This document shows, in pieces, positions 18,213 to 28,110 of a stretch of 64,000 nt of DNA. The position numbers and the translations under genes were made by a program. The notes under the pieces were generated by a model that was given only the letters and a program-made list of their open reading frames with translations, was not told the DNA's origin and searched no databases. The stretch comes from Nitrospira lenta (lineage in GTDB: Bacteria; Nitrospirota; Nitrospiria; Nitrospirales; Nitrospiraceae). Location: the NCBI RefSeq assembly GCF_900403705.1, contig NZ_OUNR01000020.1:90404-154403 (forward strand), in the 5' to 3' direction. Position 1 is the stretch's first letter; every line of letters begins with the position of its first letter.

Positions 18213-19092
18213 AATCTTCCTGTTTCGAAGTATGGGTCGCCGCGCGCACCGCCGCGGCAACCATCACGACATCCCTCATATTTGCCACATCATGCACGCG
18301 AATGATCGAGGCGCCGCGATCCACCGCCAGCGCAACGGCCGCAGCCGTCCCCCATTCACGATCCTGCACCGGACGATCAAGAATTTTCCCCAGAAATGCT
18401 TTCCGAGAAAGCCCCACCAACATCGGACAGCCCAATTGGTCGAATGAGGACAAGTGATTCAAAAGCTCCAAATTGTGTATCAGCAGCTTACCAAAACCAA
18501 ACCCCGGATCAAGCACGATCTGGCTTTTCGCAATCCCGGCGCGTTCCGCGGCGGCAATTCGCTCTACAAAAAACATACGAACATCGTCTACTACGCTATC
18601 ATACCTAGGACTTTCCTGCATGGTCGTCGGCATACCCTGCATATGCATCATCACTATTCCGGCAGCGGACTGCGCTACCACAGCTGCCATATCAGGATCA
18701 AAACGCATGGCCGTTACGTCATTGATGATTGAGGCGCCCACATGAAGCGCTTCCCGCGCCACCCGAGACTTCATCGTATCCACTGAAATCGGCACGGTAG
18801 TCTGCTTCACCACCGCCTGTAAAACCGGCAGCAAGCGATCCATTTCCTCCTGCTCACCAACCGGTGTGGCCCCGGGCCTCGTCGACTCTGCACCCAGATC
18901 GAGAATATCCGCGCCCTGCGCCACGAGTGCCACAGCCCGTTCGACTGCTTGATCAACCGTCGCATAGCGTCCCCCGTCAGAAAAGGAGTCCGGAGTGACG
19001 TTCACAATGCCCATCATAAGCGGGTACTCCCGAATGGGAAGCGACCGTCCCTTAGCAAGTACGATATTGCGTTTCACAAACGTTCTCCGCAC
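18205..19092 (-). CDS. folP: Dihydropteroate synthase
   Basis: Condenses p-aminobenzoate with hydroxymethyl-dihydropterin diphosphate in folate synthesis. The 295-aa TIM-barrel shows [17 protein letters not shown] at residues ~27-43 and [19 protein letters not shown], together with [26 protein letters not shown] and [10 protein letters not shown]. The length is slightly above the usual ~280 because of an extra N-terminal strand. It lies directly upstream of glmM and about 170 bp downstream of ftsH on the same strand, a gene order also seen in E. coli (ftsH-folP-glmM). Confidence 0.95.
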   Translation of the reverse strand: MRRTFVKRNIVLAKGRSLPIREYPLMMGIVNVTPDSFSDGGRYATVDQAVERAVALVAQGADILDLGAESTRPGATPVGEQEEMDRLLPVLQAVVKQTTVPISVDTMKSRVAREALHVGASIINDVTAMRFDPDMAAVVAQSAAGIVMMHMQGMPTTMQESPRYDSVVDDVRMFFVERIAAAERAGIAKSQIVLDPGFGFGKLLIHNLELLNHLSSFDQLGCPMLVGLSRKAFLGKILDRPVQDREWGTAAAVALAVDRGASIIRVHDVANMRDVVMVAAAVRAATHTSKQEDYA

Positions 19093-19212
19093 ATGCGTCG
19101 TCCACCACCTTGCCCTCCGATAGATACCAGAGAGGGTCAGCGCTAAGACGGCGACATGCCATACTAGACCACGACATTTTATCGCGTCTAACGGCTTCTA
19201 TTGAGAGACTGA

Positions 19213-19248
19213 TGCCGCGCTTCCGGTGCCCAAACTAGAAGCGCGGCA
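19213..19248 (-). terminator. Strong hairpin between ftsH and folP
   Basis: Perfect 11-bp arms TGCCGCGCTTC and GAAGCGCGGCA enclose a 14-nt loop, 15 bp downstream of the ftsH stop. There is no U-tract after the stem on the ftsH transcript, so it is either a weak intrinsic terminator, an mRNA-stabilising stem or a processing site between ftsH and folP. Confidence 0.4.
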
Positions 19249-19263
19249 GACTATTGAAGCAGA

Positions 19264-21075
19264 CTAGGCAGGAACGGTCTGAGAGGAAGACTGCAACAGG
19301 ATCGCATCGATTTCCTGTGCATCGAGTACTTCTTTTTCAAGCAACGCTTCAGCCAAAGCCTTCAAGCTGACCATATTTTCAGTCAGAATCCGCTTGGCCC
19401 GCTCATAATTCTCCGTCACAAGACGTCTGATCTCCAGATCAATATCCAATGCGATCTGATCGCTAAAGTCTCGCTTCGCGGCGATTTCCCGACCCAGGAA
19501 AATCTCCTCTTCCTTCCGTCCGAACGTGAGCGGCCCAAGCTTCTCGCTCATTCCCCACTCACACACCATTTTCCTTGCCAGATCCGTCGCCCGCTCAATG
19601 TCGTTTCCAGCCCCGGTCGTAACATGGTTGAGAACTAGCTCTTCAGCGACTCGTCCCCCCATCAAGATGGCGAGGTTGTTGTACAGGAAGTCCTTTGAGT
19701 AATTGTGCCGGTCATCGGTTGGCAACTGCATGGTGACGCCCAACGCCCGTCCGCGCGGAATAATGGTGACCTTGTGAACCGGGTCCGTGCCGGGCAAGAG
19801 CTTCGCCATCAAGGCATGGCCAGCCTCATGATAGGCCGTCGTGCGCTTTTCCTCATCCGTCAGCATCATGCTCTTACGCTCAGCACCCATTAGCACTTTG
19901 TCTTTGGCCATTTCAAAATCAACGACCTCGACTTCCTTTTTATTCTGACGAGCAGCCCATAGCGCGGCCTCGTTCACAAGATTCTCCAGGTCTGCGCCGG
20001 AGAAACCGGGCGTCCCACGAGCGATCTTCTCCAATTCGACGTTGGCCGCTACCGGCACCTTCTTCGTATGCACTTTCAGAATTTCAGAACGGCCCCGCAG
20101 ATCTGGCCGATTCACCACGACCTGACGATCAAACCGGCCAGGCCGCAAGAGCGCAGGATCCAGCACATCAGGCCGGTTCGTGGCGGCAATCAGGATCACC
20201 CCTTCGGTCGTGTCGAATCCGTCCATTTCAACCAGCAACTGATTGAGCGTCTGCTCCCGTTCATCATGTCCACCGCCTAAGCCGGCGCCACGCAACCGTC
20301 CCACCGCATCAATTTCATCGATGAAAATGATACAGGGCGCGTGCTTCTTCCCCTGTTCGAACAAATCGCGCACGCGTGACGCGCCGACCCCCACAAACAT
20401 TTCAACGAAATCAGAGCCGCTGATACTGAAGAACGGCACCCCAGCTTCGCCGGCAATCGCCTTGGCAAGCAAGGTCTTGCCGGTTCCTGGAGGGCCAACG
20501 ATCAGAACACCCTTGGGGATCCGTCCACCAAGCTTTTGAAATTTGCGCGGATCTCTCAGAAACTCGATGATCTCAAGAACTTCTTCTTTCGCCTCTTCAA
20601 TCCCCGCCACATCGGAAAATGTGACCTTCTTCCGGTCTTCCGTCAACATCCGCGCGCGACTCTTCCCAAAGGACAACGCTTTATTCCCCCCGACTTGCAT
20701 CTGCCGCATCAGGAAGAACCACAGCCCGAGGAATAGAATGAACGGCCCCCAGGTCACCAAGAAGGTGATGTACCAGGGACTCTCTTCCGGCGGCTTGACC
20801 TCGATCTGGACATCCTTCTCGCGCAAGACCTTCACCAGGTCCGGATAATCCGGCGAGAAAGTCCGAATCCTCGTCTTGTCTTTCAAGACCGAACTGATGT
20901 GATTCCCCTTGATAATGGCCTTTTCGACGTCACCCTTTTCAATCTTGGCCATGAAATCGCTAAATATCACATCTTCTTCAGGCGCGTGAGTCGGCACGCT
21001 GAACAGGTTGAACAGCAAAATCATGAATAAGCCGACGACCACCCAAAAGAGCAGGTTCTTCACCCTGGAATTCAT
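19264..21075 (-). CDS. ftsH: ATP-dependent zinc metalloprotease FtsH
   Basis: A 603-aa membrane-anchored AAA protease that degrades misfolded membrane proteins and regulators. Two N-terminal membrane segments (~8-26 and ~100-122) flank a small periplasmic domain. The AAA module has Walker A GPPGTGKT (~194-201), Walker [12 protein letters not shown], and the SRH region [20 protein letters not shown]. The zinc site HEAGH is at 416-420. The ATG has GGAGATCT upstream. It is transcribed towards folP and glmM. Confidence 0.97.
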   Translation of the reverse strand: MNSRVKNLLFWVVVGLFMILLFNLFSVPTHAPEEDVIFSDFMAKIEKGDVEKAIIKGNHISSVLKDKTRIRTFSPDYPDLVKVLREKDVQIEVKPPEESPWYITFLVTWGPFILFLGLWFFLMRQMQVGGNKALSFGKSRARMLTEDRKKVTFSDVAGIEEAKEEVLEIIEFLRDPRKFQKLGGRIPKGVLIVGPPGTGKTLLAKAIAGEAGVPFFSISGSDFVEMFVGVGASRVRDLFEQGKKHAPCIIFIDEIDAVGRLRGAGLGGGHDEREQTLNQLLVEMDGFDTTEGVILIAATNRPDVLDPALLRPGRFDRQVVVNRPDLRGRSEILKVHTKKVPVAANVELEKIARGTPGFSGADLENLVNEAALWAARQNKKEVEVVDFEMAKDKVLMGAERKSMMLTDEEKRTTAYHEAGHALMAKLLPGTDPVHKVTIIPRGRALGVTMQLPTDDRHNYSKDFLYNNLAILMGGRVAEELVLNHVTTGAGNDIERATDLARKMVCEWGMSEKLGPLTFGRKEEEIFLGREIAAKRDFSDQIALDIDLEIRRLVTENYERAKRILTENMVSLKALAEALLEKEVLDAQEIDAILLQSSSQTVPA

Positions 21076-21143
21076 CCAGATCTCCTTCGTGGGAACGTTA
21101 AATCAGAGGAAGATACATCACATGACACCACTGAATGTGGGTG

Positions 21144-21173
21144 ATGTTAACACAGGGTCGACAAAAGTGACAA
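21144..21173 (-). promoter_or_regulatory. Candidate ftsH promoter
   Basis: On the minus strand TTGTCA (5/6 match to the -35) is followed after 18 bp by TAACAT (4/6), about 70 bp upstream of the ftsH ATG in the hpt-ftsH gap. No other signal stands out there. Confidence 0.35.
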
Positions 21174-21188
21174 TATCAAGTGCACCGC

Positions 21189-21728
21189 TTACGTCTCTTC
21201 ATCCGCGAGATCCAAGACCGCCAGATACGGCAAATTTCGATATTGTTGCTGATAGTCTAATCCATACCCGACGACATAATGATTCGGGATCTTGAAGCCC
21301 TCGTAATCGACCTGCACCGTGACTTGCCGGCGGTCCGGCTTGCTTAACAGGGTGCAGACCTTCAGCGAACGCGGTTTCTTTTTCGCGAATGTCTTCAGCA
21401 AGTACTGAACCGTCAATCCAGAATCAACGATATCCTCGACCAACAACACGTCCTTGCCCTTAATCGACTCCGTAAGATCGGTGACAAGCTTTACCTTCCC
21501 CGACGTCTTAGTCTTGGCACCATAGCTGGATACCACGATAAAGTCGATGTGGATCGGAATCCGGATGGCACGAGCCAGATCCGCATAAAAAGCATACGCT
21601 CCCTTGAGCACCCCCACGAGCACCAAATCTTTGCCCGCGTAGTCAGCACTGATCTGCTTTCCCAATTCCCGGATGCGGGTCCGCATCTGTTCCTGCGTCA
21701 CAAGCGGCCGGCCAAACACACGCTCCAT
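21189..21728 (-). CDS. hpt: Hypoxanthine phosphoribosyltransferase
   Basis: Purine salvage enzyme converting hypoxanthine or guanine plus PRPP to IMP/GMP. The 179-aa protein has the type I PRTase PRPP loop DVLLVEDIVDSGLTVQYLL, GVLKGAYAFYADLARAI near residue 40, and the base-binding C-terminal segment KIPNHYVVGYGLDYQQQYRNLPYL. The start lies 1 bp after the tilS stop. The tilS-hpt-ftsH order is conserved across many bacteria, which supports the call. Confidence 0.95.
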   Translation of the reverse strand: MERVFGRPLVTQEQMRTRIRELGKQISADYAGKDLVLVGVLKGAYAFYADLARAIRIPIHIDFIVVSSYGAKTKTSGKVKLVTDLTESIKGKDVLLVEDIVDSGLTVQYLLKTFAKKKPRSLKVCTLLSKPDRRQVTVQVDYEGFKIPNHYVVGYGLDYQQQYRNLPYLAVLDLADEET

Positions 21729-21729
21729 G

Positions 21730-23208
21730 CTAATGCACCCCCTCCGTAACTGAGACCTCGTCCATCCTGATCACGACACATCGGCGCGTGCGGCCGCTCA
21801 CTTGAAACCGCTCATCTTGCCGAAATCCCAACACACCCACAATTCCTTGAGGAGAATCCAGAATCGGAATTCGTCTCCGTTGCGACACCGGAATCTTGAG
21901 ATCCATGAAGTAGTCCTGCAATTTCTTTGATCGTCCCTTCATGCCCGACGGAACGAACCGATCCCCTGCCCTCCATGGGCGGATATGCAGCGGATACGAC
22001 AGCACATCCGCATCGACGATCATCACCCATCCCGGGGAAACAGACAGCTGATGGGCCGCTTCACGAGTCCCTTCTTGTACTCGAATTCGTTGGCTCGTAC
22101 CAGCCCATTCGATGACGGACGGAATCTGCACCAAGTGCCGTTTGACTACCCCCTCGGACTCCTGCGGGAGAGCAAGGGCGTGAGCCGGCAGTACGAGCAG
22201 CGCATTCGGAGTCACTTGGACATGCACATCGCCGGGGCAATGCCGTTCCCCTCCTCGCTTCGACGAGAGCAGCCGGTGCACGGCCTCAATCGTCGCAAGA
22301 CTCGGGGGGCGCCGACTCGGATGCATTCGGCGAAACACGTCGCGCAAGAGCCTTCGTTGCAAGGCCAACGGCTGAACCTGCAAACCAAGCCGGTCGATAA
22401 AATAGCCTCCCACGCCATCCGGTTGAACCAGTGAGGCGCACAGACTGGCCGTCTGATCCTCCAGATATCGGTCGTCCTCACGGCACAAATCACCCATCCG
22501 GCAAAGCGCATCGATAGCAGCCGGTGCCAGCTGGCTGAGCAGGGGAAGGAGCTGATGACGAATGCGGTTGCGCGCATAGATCGGCTTCGCGTTGCTGGAA
22601 TCCTGTCGATACGTTTGCCCCGTCGCGTCCAGAAACTCTAGTAGGTCTCGGCGCCTGACCTCATACAGCGGACGAATAATCTTCTCGTCGCGTTGAACCG
22701 GCATACCCGCCAGGCCCGTGATTCCGGCTCCACGCAACATCCAAAGCACAATCGTTTCCGCCTGATCATCCGCCGTATGGCCGACGACAATGCGGTCAGC
22801 ACCGACGTCTTCGGCCAGCCTCGCCATCGCGCGATACCGTACGTCGCGCGCCTGAGCCTGAAGAGAAACCCGCTGCGGACGAGTCCGGGCATCCAGCGAC
22901 ACACAGCGGAGCGGCACCTGGAGTGCCTCACACAGCGACATCACAAACGCCTGATCCTCATCGGACTCGAGTCCACGAAGACCATAATTAAAATGGACCG
23001 CCGTCAGCTGCAATCGCCAACGGGGGACCAGGTGATGGAGGAGCGTCAACAGCGCCACGGAGTCCGGCCCACCCGACACGGCGACGAGCAGGTGGTGTCC
23101 CGGCTCAAACAGCCCATGCGCCCGCACCGTCTTGACGACCTTGTGGAGCAATGGGGGCCAGGCCCTCCGCGACACGCGTTGTTCGACCATTGCCATACTC
23201 GCCATCAT
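21730..23208 (-). CDS. tilS: tRNA(Ile)-lysidine synthetase
   Basis: Modifies C34 of tRNA-Ile(CAU) to lysidine so that it reads AUA. The 492-aa protein carries the PP-loop VAVSGGPDSVALL (~43-55), VHFNYGLRG, RYRAMARLAEDVGADRIV, GHTADDQAETIVLWMLRGAG and the RPLYEVRRRDLLEFL segment. The C-terminal domain ends in RPWRAGDRFVPSGMKGRSKK and the typical DLKIPVSQRRRIP. It overlaps ribF by 4 bp (ATGA) and is followed by hpt, the usual tilS-hpt-ftsH order. Confidence 0.95.
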   Translation of the reverse strand: MMASMAMVEQRVSRRAWPPLLHKVVKTVRAHGLFEPGHHLLVAVSGGPDSVALLTLLHHLVPRWRLQLTAVHFNYGLRGLESDEDQAFVMSLCEALQVPLRCVSLDARTRPQRVSLQAQARDVRYRAMARLAEDVGADRIVVGHTADDQAETIVLWMLRGAGITGLAGMPVQRDEKIIRPLYEVRRRDLLEFLDATGQTYRQDSSNAKPIYARNRIRHQLLPLLSQLAPAAIDALCRMGDLCREDDRYLEDQTASLCASLVQPDGVGGYFIDRLGLQVQPLALQRRLLRDVFRRMHPSRRPPSLATIEAVHRLLSSKRGGERHCPGDVHVQVTPNALLVLPAHALALPQESEGVVKRHLVQIPSVIEWAGTSQRIRVQEGTREAAHQLSVSPGWVMIVDADVLSYPLHIRPWRAGDRFVPSGMKGRSKKLQDYFMDLKIPVSQRRRIPILDSPQGIVGVLGFRQDERFQVSGRTRRCVVIRMDEVSVTEGVH

Positions 23209-24152
23209 CCTGCCGATAGCGCACTGCGATGTTCTTGTAGAATTGCCTTGGCCCGCTCCACATCGACCGCGATTTGACGGCTCAGATCGGCGCCGCTAGG
23301 AAACTTGGTGTCGCCACGCAGCCGCTGAAGGAACTGCACTTCAATAGACTCTCCGTACAGATCCTGTTGCTCGTTCAGCAAATGAACTTCCATCAGCCGC
23401 TCGCCGGCATCAAACGTCGGCCGCGATCCGATATACGCCACAGAATCGAACCGTTGCTGATTCCAAATTGTCACCGTCGCATACACGCCGTTCGGCGGAA
23501 TCACCCGCTCCACCGGCAACCGCAGATTGGCCGTCGGCCAGCCCAACTCCTGCCCCCGCTGAGCCCCTGGCAGGACAACTCCTCCCATCGCATACTGCCG
23601 TCCCAGTAACCGGGCCGCGAGATCAACCTGCCCCTCTTGCACTAATTTTCGTACACGTGTGGAGCTGACGATGCCGCCGTCGGCAATCACCGGCGAGACG
23701 GGATTCACGGAAAACCCGAACCGTTTCCCCATCACCGTCAACGAGGCGACATTGCCCGTACGCCCCTTGCCGAAGACAAAATGCTGTCCGACAAAAATCT
23801 GCCGCAGATGCAACCCGCGATACAAGACCATTTCCGTAAACGTTTCAGGAGGGAGACTCGCGAAGGGGTGATCGAACTCGAGCACGACCACTTCATCGAT
23901 TCCCGCGTCCTCGAAACGCTGCAACTTTTCTTCAGGACTCGTGAGAAACTTCAAATCGACATGAGGCGCAAGAATCTTGACCGGATGGGGATCGAACGTC
24001 AGCACAAGCGCCGTGCCCTCCATCCGGCGCGCCGTCTCCACGACCGTCCGCAACAGCGAGCGATGGCCAAGGTGATGCCCGTCAAAGTTGCCGACCGTGG
24101 CTACCGGGTAGGACCGCTCTTCGCCGCCTGAGTATCCGCGTGTCACCTTCAT
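23205..24152 (-). CDS. ribF: Bifunctional riboflavin kinase/FAD synthetase
   Basis: Makes FMN and then FAD from riboflavin. The N-terminal nucleotidyltransferase domain has VATVGNFDGHHLGH, VLTFDPHPVKI and FVFGKGRTGN. The C-terminal riboflavin kinase domain has RLLGRQYAMGGVVLPGAQRG, LGWPTANLRLP and NGVYATVTIWN. I place the start at MKVTRGYSGG, 7 bp after hemB. An in-frame ATG 10 codons earlier lies inside the hemB end and has a purine-rich GAAGG directly against it, so it remains possible. Confidence 0.93.
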   Translation of the reverse strand: MKVTRGYSGGEERSYPVATVGNFDGHHLGHRSLLRTVVETARRMEGTALVLTFDPHPVKILAPHVDLKFLTSPEEKLQRFEDAGIDEVVVLEFDHPFASLPPETFTEMVLYRGLHLRQIFVGQHFVFGKGRTGNVASLTVMGKRFGFSVNPVSPVIADGGIVSSTRVRKLVQEGQVDLAARLLGRQYAMGGVVLPGAQRGQELGWPTANLRLPVERVIPPNGVYATVTIWNQQRFDSVAYIGSRPTFDAGERLMEVHLLNEQQDLYGESIEVQFLQRLRGDTKFPSGADLSRQIAVDVERAKAILQEHRSALSAG

Positions 24153-24159
24153 GCAGGTA

Positions 24160-25131
24160 TCAATGGAGCTGCCGGACGGCATCCTTCGCGAAGTAGGTCA
24201 AGATGAGATCAGCGCCGGCCCGCCTGATTGAGAGCAGCGATTCCATCATGGCGCGCGTTTCATCCAGCCATCCGGCACGCCCCGCGGCTTTGATCATGCT
24301 GTACTCACCGCTGACTTGGTACGCCGCGATGGGAAGTAAGGTCCGCGCACGAGCCTGGGCGATAATATCCAGATAGGGCATGGCCGGTTTGACCATCACA
24401 ATATCCGCCCCTTCTTCCACGTCCGAATCGATTTCGCGCAATGCTTCCCGCCCGTTGGCCGGATCCATCTGATACGACTGGCGATCGCCGAACTGCGGAC
24501 TCGAATACGCGGCATCTCGAAACGGCGCGTAGAAACAAGACGAGAACTTTGCGGCATACGCCATGATCGGCAATTCAGGAAAGCCTGCCTGATCGAGCTC
24601 CGCACGAATCGCAGCCACCCGTCCATCCATCATATCGGAGGGGGCGACCATATCGGCACCGGCTTCGGCATGCGTACGAGCCATCGTGCGCAGACACTCC
24701 AGCGTTTCATCGTTGAGAATCTTGCCGTCTTTCACAATGCCGCAATGGCCGTGATCCGTATACTCATCGATACAGACATCCGTAATCACAGCCAGTCCCG
24801 GCACCTGATCCTTCACCGCCTTAATCGCCCGCTGAACGATCCCGTTCGGATCGTAGCCCGAGCTGCCACGGTCGTCTTTCTTCGCAGGAATACCGAATAG
24901 GATAATCGCAGGAATGCCCAGCGCCTTGACCTCCGCCGCTTCCTTCACCAGCAGATCGACCGACAGGCGGAACTGACCGGGCATAGACCCAATCTCCTCA
25001 CGCCGCCCCTGCCCCTCAACCACGAACAGCGGGTAGATAAAATCCGCCGGAGACAGCACGGTTTCCCGCACCATCCGCCGAAAAGAATCTTGTTGCCGAA
25101 GCCGTCGAAGCCGCTGGATCGGAAACGCCAT
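24160..25131 (-). CDS. hemB: Porphobilinogen synthase (delta-aminolevulinate dehydratase)
   Basis: Condenses two 5-aminolevulinate molecules into porphobilinogen. The 323-aa TIM-barrel has the Schiff-base lysines in [18 protein letters not shown] and [10 protein letters not shown]. The metal region reads [15 protein letters not shown], with one cysteine of the zinc-type DVCxCxxTxHGxC replaced (D where the second Cys would be). This points to an enzyme with altered or Mg-dependent metal use, which is an inference from family knowledge. It belongs to the hem gene cluster that continues upstream. Confidence 0.95.
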   Translation of the reverse strand: MAFPIQRLRRLRQQDSFRRMVRETVLSPADFIYPLFVVEGQGRREEIGSMPGQFRLSVDLLVKEAAEVKALGIPAIILFGIPAKKDDRGSSGYDPNGIVQRAIKAVKDQVPGLAVITDVCIDEYTDHGHCGIVKDGKILNDETLECLRTMARTHAEAGADMVAPSDMMDGRVAAIRAELDQAGFPELPIMAYAAKFSSCFYAPFRDAAYSSPQFGDRQSYQMDPANGREALREIDSDVEEGADIVMVKPAMPYLDIIAQARARTLLPIAAYQVSGEYSMIKAAGRAGWLDETRAMMESLLSIRRAGADLILTYFAKDAVRQLH

Positions 25132-25137
25132 ACCGTC

Positions 25138-25530
25138 CTACTTTCTTGGCAGATTAGTCAGAAACACTACCAAATCGCGAACGGAAATCACCCCGACCAG
25201 CTTCCCCTCGCGCGTCACGCCCAGGTGGCGCACATGCGCCTGAGCCATCAGGTCGTTCGCATCGAGCAACGTCTTGCTCTCCTCGATCGTCATGATCGGA
25301 GCCGACATGATCTGCTCCACCGTCGCCTTGGTCGCATCCGACCCCGACGCCACCACCCGGCGCATCATATCCGTGTCGGTCACGATGCCGATAATTTCTT
25401 TGTCATTGGTAATAAATAAGCTGCCGATTCCGCGATCACGCATAATCCGCGCCGCCGTCTGAGCATCGGTATCACGAGCCACGGTCACAAACTTCTCTCG
25501 AGGAATCATGAACGATTTCACAGGAACCAT
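25138..25530 (-). CDS. Tandem CBS-domain protein
   Basis: A 130-aa protein made of two CBS motifs only. The first contains RIMRDRGIGSLFITNDKEI and GIVTDTDMMRRVV; the second contains AQAHVRHLGVTREGKLVGV and ISVRDLVVFL. CBS pairs usually bind adenine nucleotides and regulate a partner. GGAGGAG precedes the ATG. It lies 6 bp upstream of hemB and downstream of cobA-hemD, so it is in the tetrapyrrole operon. A paralogue is encoded at 52927-53361. The ligand is unknown. Confidence 0.87.
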   Translation of the reverse strand: MVPVKSFMIPREKFVTVARDTDAQTAARIMRDRGIGSLFITNDKEIIGIVTDTDMMRRVVASGSDATKATVEQIMSAPIMTIEESKTLLDANDLMAQAHVRHLGVTREGKLVGVISVRDLVVFLTNLPRK

Positions 25531-25575
25531 TGGGTACTCCTCCCTTTTGCTGTGTATCTGCCCACCATCACACCG

Positions 25576-27141
25576 CTACGGCGCCGGCGCCGCAGCCACT
25601 GACACGCCCGTCCCGAAATATCCAGCCATCGCCTCAACCAGCGCCGGAATCGTATTCTCGTTGGGGAGAATCACAACCGACAATCCGGCATCCCGCGCAG
25701 TCTGTGCCGTGATCGGGCCGATGCACGCCACCGCAACCGATTGTAACAGCCCCCGCGCCTGCGCTTCACCCCCGACCAACTCAATAAAATTTCTGACCGT
25801 CGACGAGCTCGTAAAGGTCACACTGTCGATCTCCCGTTCCAACAGCAACTGTTTCCAGCTCTCGACGGAGTCTCGCGGAACCTCCGTACGATACACCGAA
25901 ACCACATCGACCACAGCCCCACGAGCCCGTAACTCTTCAGGCAAAATCGCGCGCGCAACTTCCGCCCGCGGAATGAGAATGTGCGCTCGTGACAAATCCG
26001 ACGCCGCCAATGACTCCAGCACTCCCTCGGCCTGATACTCCGCCGGAACCACATCAGCCGTAAGGCCATACGTCGCCAACTCCTCCGCCGTGCGAGGCCC
26101 GATGCAGCAAATGCGTCGCCCCGCAAACCGGCGCGCGTCATGTCCACACATCTGCAGCCGCTTCATAAACTGCACGACGCCATTGACGCTGGTAAAAATC
26201 ACCCAATCATATCGGCCGAGCTCATCAATCGCTCGATCGACCAGCGCCCAGTCCTTCGGCTCGACGATCTGAATCGTGGCCCCTTCAATCGGCTCAGCAC
26301 CCGCGTCCGCCAATAAGCCGGCCAGCTCTCCCGCTTGCTCTTTCGCACGCGTCATCAACACACGCTTCCCGAACAGCGGGCGACGCTCAAACCAGTTCAA
26401 TTGCTCTCGCAGCTTGACTACCTCACCTACGACCACGACCGTCGGCGGCTCCAGCTTCGCCTGTTGAGCCTTTTCGACAATATCGGCTAACGTCCCAACC
26501 ACCGTGCGTTGCGCAGCCCTGGTGCCCCATCGAATCAGCGCGACCGGCGTCGTCGAAGGCCGTCCTTCGCCTATCAAATTGGAGACGATGGACGGAAGAT
26601 TTTTCATCCCCATCAAAAAGACCAGCGTCCCATGACTGCTCGCCAACCTCGGCCACTCCAGAGCCGTCGTACTCTTGTCTGGATCCTCGTGGCCGGTGAC
26701 AAACGTGACCGTAGATGCCATCGTCCGATGGGTCACAGGAATCCCCGCATAGGCCGGAGCCGCCACCGCCGCCGTCACGCCAGGCACCACTTCAAACAAT
26801 ACCCCAGCGGCAGCCAACGCTTCGGCTTCTTCCCCACCACGTCCAAACACAAACGGATCGCCGCCCTTCAGCCGAACGACGATTTGTCCCTGCCGAGCCC
26901 GTTCGACGAGCATGCGGTTGGTGGTTTCTTGCGGCTGATATTGTCCGCGTCCACGCCGGCCCACATAAATACGCTCGGCCTGTGGCGGAGCATGAGACAA
27001 CAACGCAGGATTCGCGAGGTAATCGTAGAGCACGACATCAGCCTGCTCAAGGCATTCCTTGCCCCGCAACGTCAGGAGCTTCGGATCCCCCGGCCCGGCT
27101 CCGACCAGATAGACTCTGCCTATTCGCGACTTACCTGCCAT
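25576..27141 (-). CDS. cobA-hemD: Fused uroporphyrinogen-III C-methyltransferase / uroporphyrinogen-III synthase
   Basis: A 521-aa fusion. Residues ~1-245 are the SUMT domain: VYLVGAGPGDPKLLTLRG, DVVLYDYLANPALL, RLKGGDPFVFGRGGEEAEAL, VPGVTAAVAAPAYAGIPVTHR. Residues ~258-521 are HemD-like, with RVLMTRAKEQAGELAGLLAD, DWVIFTSVNGVVQFMKRL and VTFTSSSTVRNFIELVGG. The pair cyclises hydroxymethylbilane and methylates uroporphyrinogen III to precorrin-2, the branch towards sirohaem, haem d1 or cobalamin. The ATG overlaps the hemC stop (TGATG). The final reductase of the sirohaem branch is encoded separately at 46555-47220. Confidence 0.95.
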   Translation of the reverse strand: MAGKSRIGRVYLVGAGPGDPKLLTLRGKECLEQADVVLYDYLANPALLSHAPPQAERIYVGRRGRGQYQPQETTNRMLVERARQGQIVVRLKGGDPFVFGRGGEEAEALAAAGVLFEVVPGVTAAVAAPAYAGIPVTHRTMASTVTFVTGHEDPDKSTTALEWPRLASSHGTLVFLMGMKNLPSIVSNLIGEGRPSTTPVALIRWGTRAAQRTVVGTLADIVEKAQQAKLEPPTVVVVGEVVKLREQLNWFERRPLFGKRVLMTRAKEQAGELAGLLADAGAEPIEGATIQIVEPKDWALVDRAIDELGRYDWVIFTSVNGVVQFMKRLQMCGHDARRFAGRRICCIGPRTAEELATYGLTADVVPAEYQAEGVLESLAASDLSRAHILIPRAEVARAILPEELRARGAVVDVVSVYRTEVPRDSVESWKQLLLEREIDSVTFTSSSTVRNFIELVGGEAQARGLLQSVAVACIGPITAQTARDAGLSVVILPNENTIPALVEAMAGYFGTGVSVAAAPAP

Positions 27142-28088
27142 CAAGCCCTTCCGTAAATCTCGCCAAGAATCTTGTCAGCGCCCCGCGCGAGCAACCGTTC
27201 CGCCAGTCTCGTACCCAAGACTTGCGCCTCAGCTCTTGTTCCTTGCACGGCGTCTCGAATGACGGTCTTACCGTCCACACTCGCCACCAGTCCCTCCAGA
27301 TGCACCTGGTCATTCGTCAACGTCGCATAGGCCGCAATCGGTACCTGACAACCGCCTTCCAATCGATGCAACAACGCCCGCTCCGCCGTCACCGCCACCT
27401 GCGTCGGCTGATGGGTGAGCCGGCTGAGTATCGATCGCACGAACTGATCGTTCGACCGCCCCTCAATCCCCAACGCCCCTTGCCCGATCGCGGGAAGACA
27501 GAGTTGCGGATCGAGATATTCAGTGATTTCATCCGTCCATCCCAAGCGCCGCAACCCAGCCGCGGCTAGGATAATCGCATCAAACTGTCCCTCTTTGAGT
27601 TTTTTCAACCGGGTATCGAGATTCCCCCGGAGCATCTCAATCCGGAGATCCGGACGCGCGTGAAGAAACTGCGATTGCCTGCGCAAGCTGCTCGACCCCA
27701 CCCGAGCCCCGACAGGCAAATCCTGAAAGAGACAACCGGTATGGCTGATCAACGCATCCCGTGAATCTTCGCGTGGAGGCACACAGAGAATCTCCAGCCC
27801 ATCCGGCAACTGCGTCGGGACGTCCTTCATACTGTGCACGGCAAAATCAATCTCGCCGCTCAACAGCGCTTCTTCGATTTCCTTGACGAACAGGCCCTTT
27901 CCGCCGATCTTCGCGAGCGGGACATCGACAATCTTGTCGCCGGATGTTTGAATCCGGGTGAGCGTCACGGTGATGTCTGGGGCAATCGCCTGCACTTGCG
28001 CCTGGAACCACTCGCTCTGCTGTACGGCCAACTTACTTGCCCTGGTGCCCAGAACCAGTGTGGGTCGTGCGGCTGTTGGTGTCGACAC
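27141..28088 (-). CDS. hemC: Hydroxymethylbilane synthase (porphobilinogen deaminase)
   Basis: Polymerises four porphobilinogens into hydroxymethylbilane. The 315-aa protein starts (GTG) VSTPTAARPTLVLGTRASK, with DKIVDVPLAKIGGKGLFVKE, DFAVHSMKDVPTQLPDGL, and RVGSSSLRRQSQFLHARPD. The dipyrromethane cofactor cysteine lies in LEGGCQVPIAAYA. The GTG start is chosen because GGAGT lies 7 nt upstream. Any earlier start would run into hemA and give an N-terminus without family similarity. It is translationally coupled to cobA-hemD. Confidence 0.95.
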   Translation of the reverse strand: MSTPTAARPTLVLGTRASKLAVQQSEWFQAQVQAIAPDITVTLTRIQTSGDKIVDVPLAKIGGKGLFVKEIEEALLSGEIDFAVHSMKDVPTQLPDGLEILCVPPREDSRDALISHTGCLFQDLPVGARVGSSSLRRQSQFLHARPDLRIEMLRGNLDTRLKKLKEGQFDAIILAAAGLRRLGWTDEITEYLDPQLCLPAIGQGALGIEGRSNDQFVRSILSRLTHQPTQVAVTAERALLHRLEGGCQVPIAAYATLTNDQVHLEGLVASVDGKTVIRDAVQGTRAEAQVLGTRLAERLLARGADKILGEIYGRA

Positions 28089-28095
28089 GGATCTT

Positions 28096-28100
28096 ACTCC
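28096..28100 (-). promoter_or_regulatory. Ribosome binding site that fixes the hemC GTG start
   Basis: GGAGT on the minus strand lies 7 nt before a GTG that starts the conserved HemC N-terminus. It falls in the short gap after the hemA stop, so the longer ATG reading into hemA is not needed. Confidence 0.7.
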
Positions 28101-28110
28101 TACAATAATT

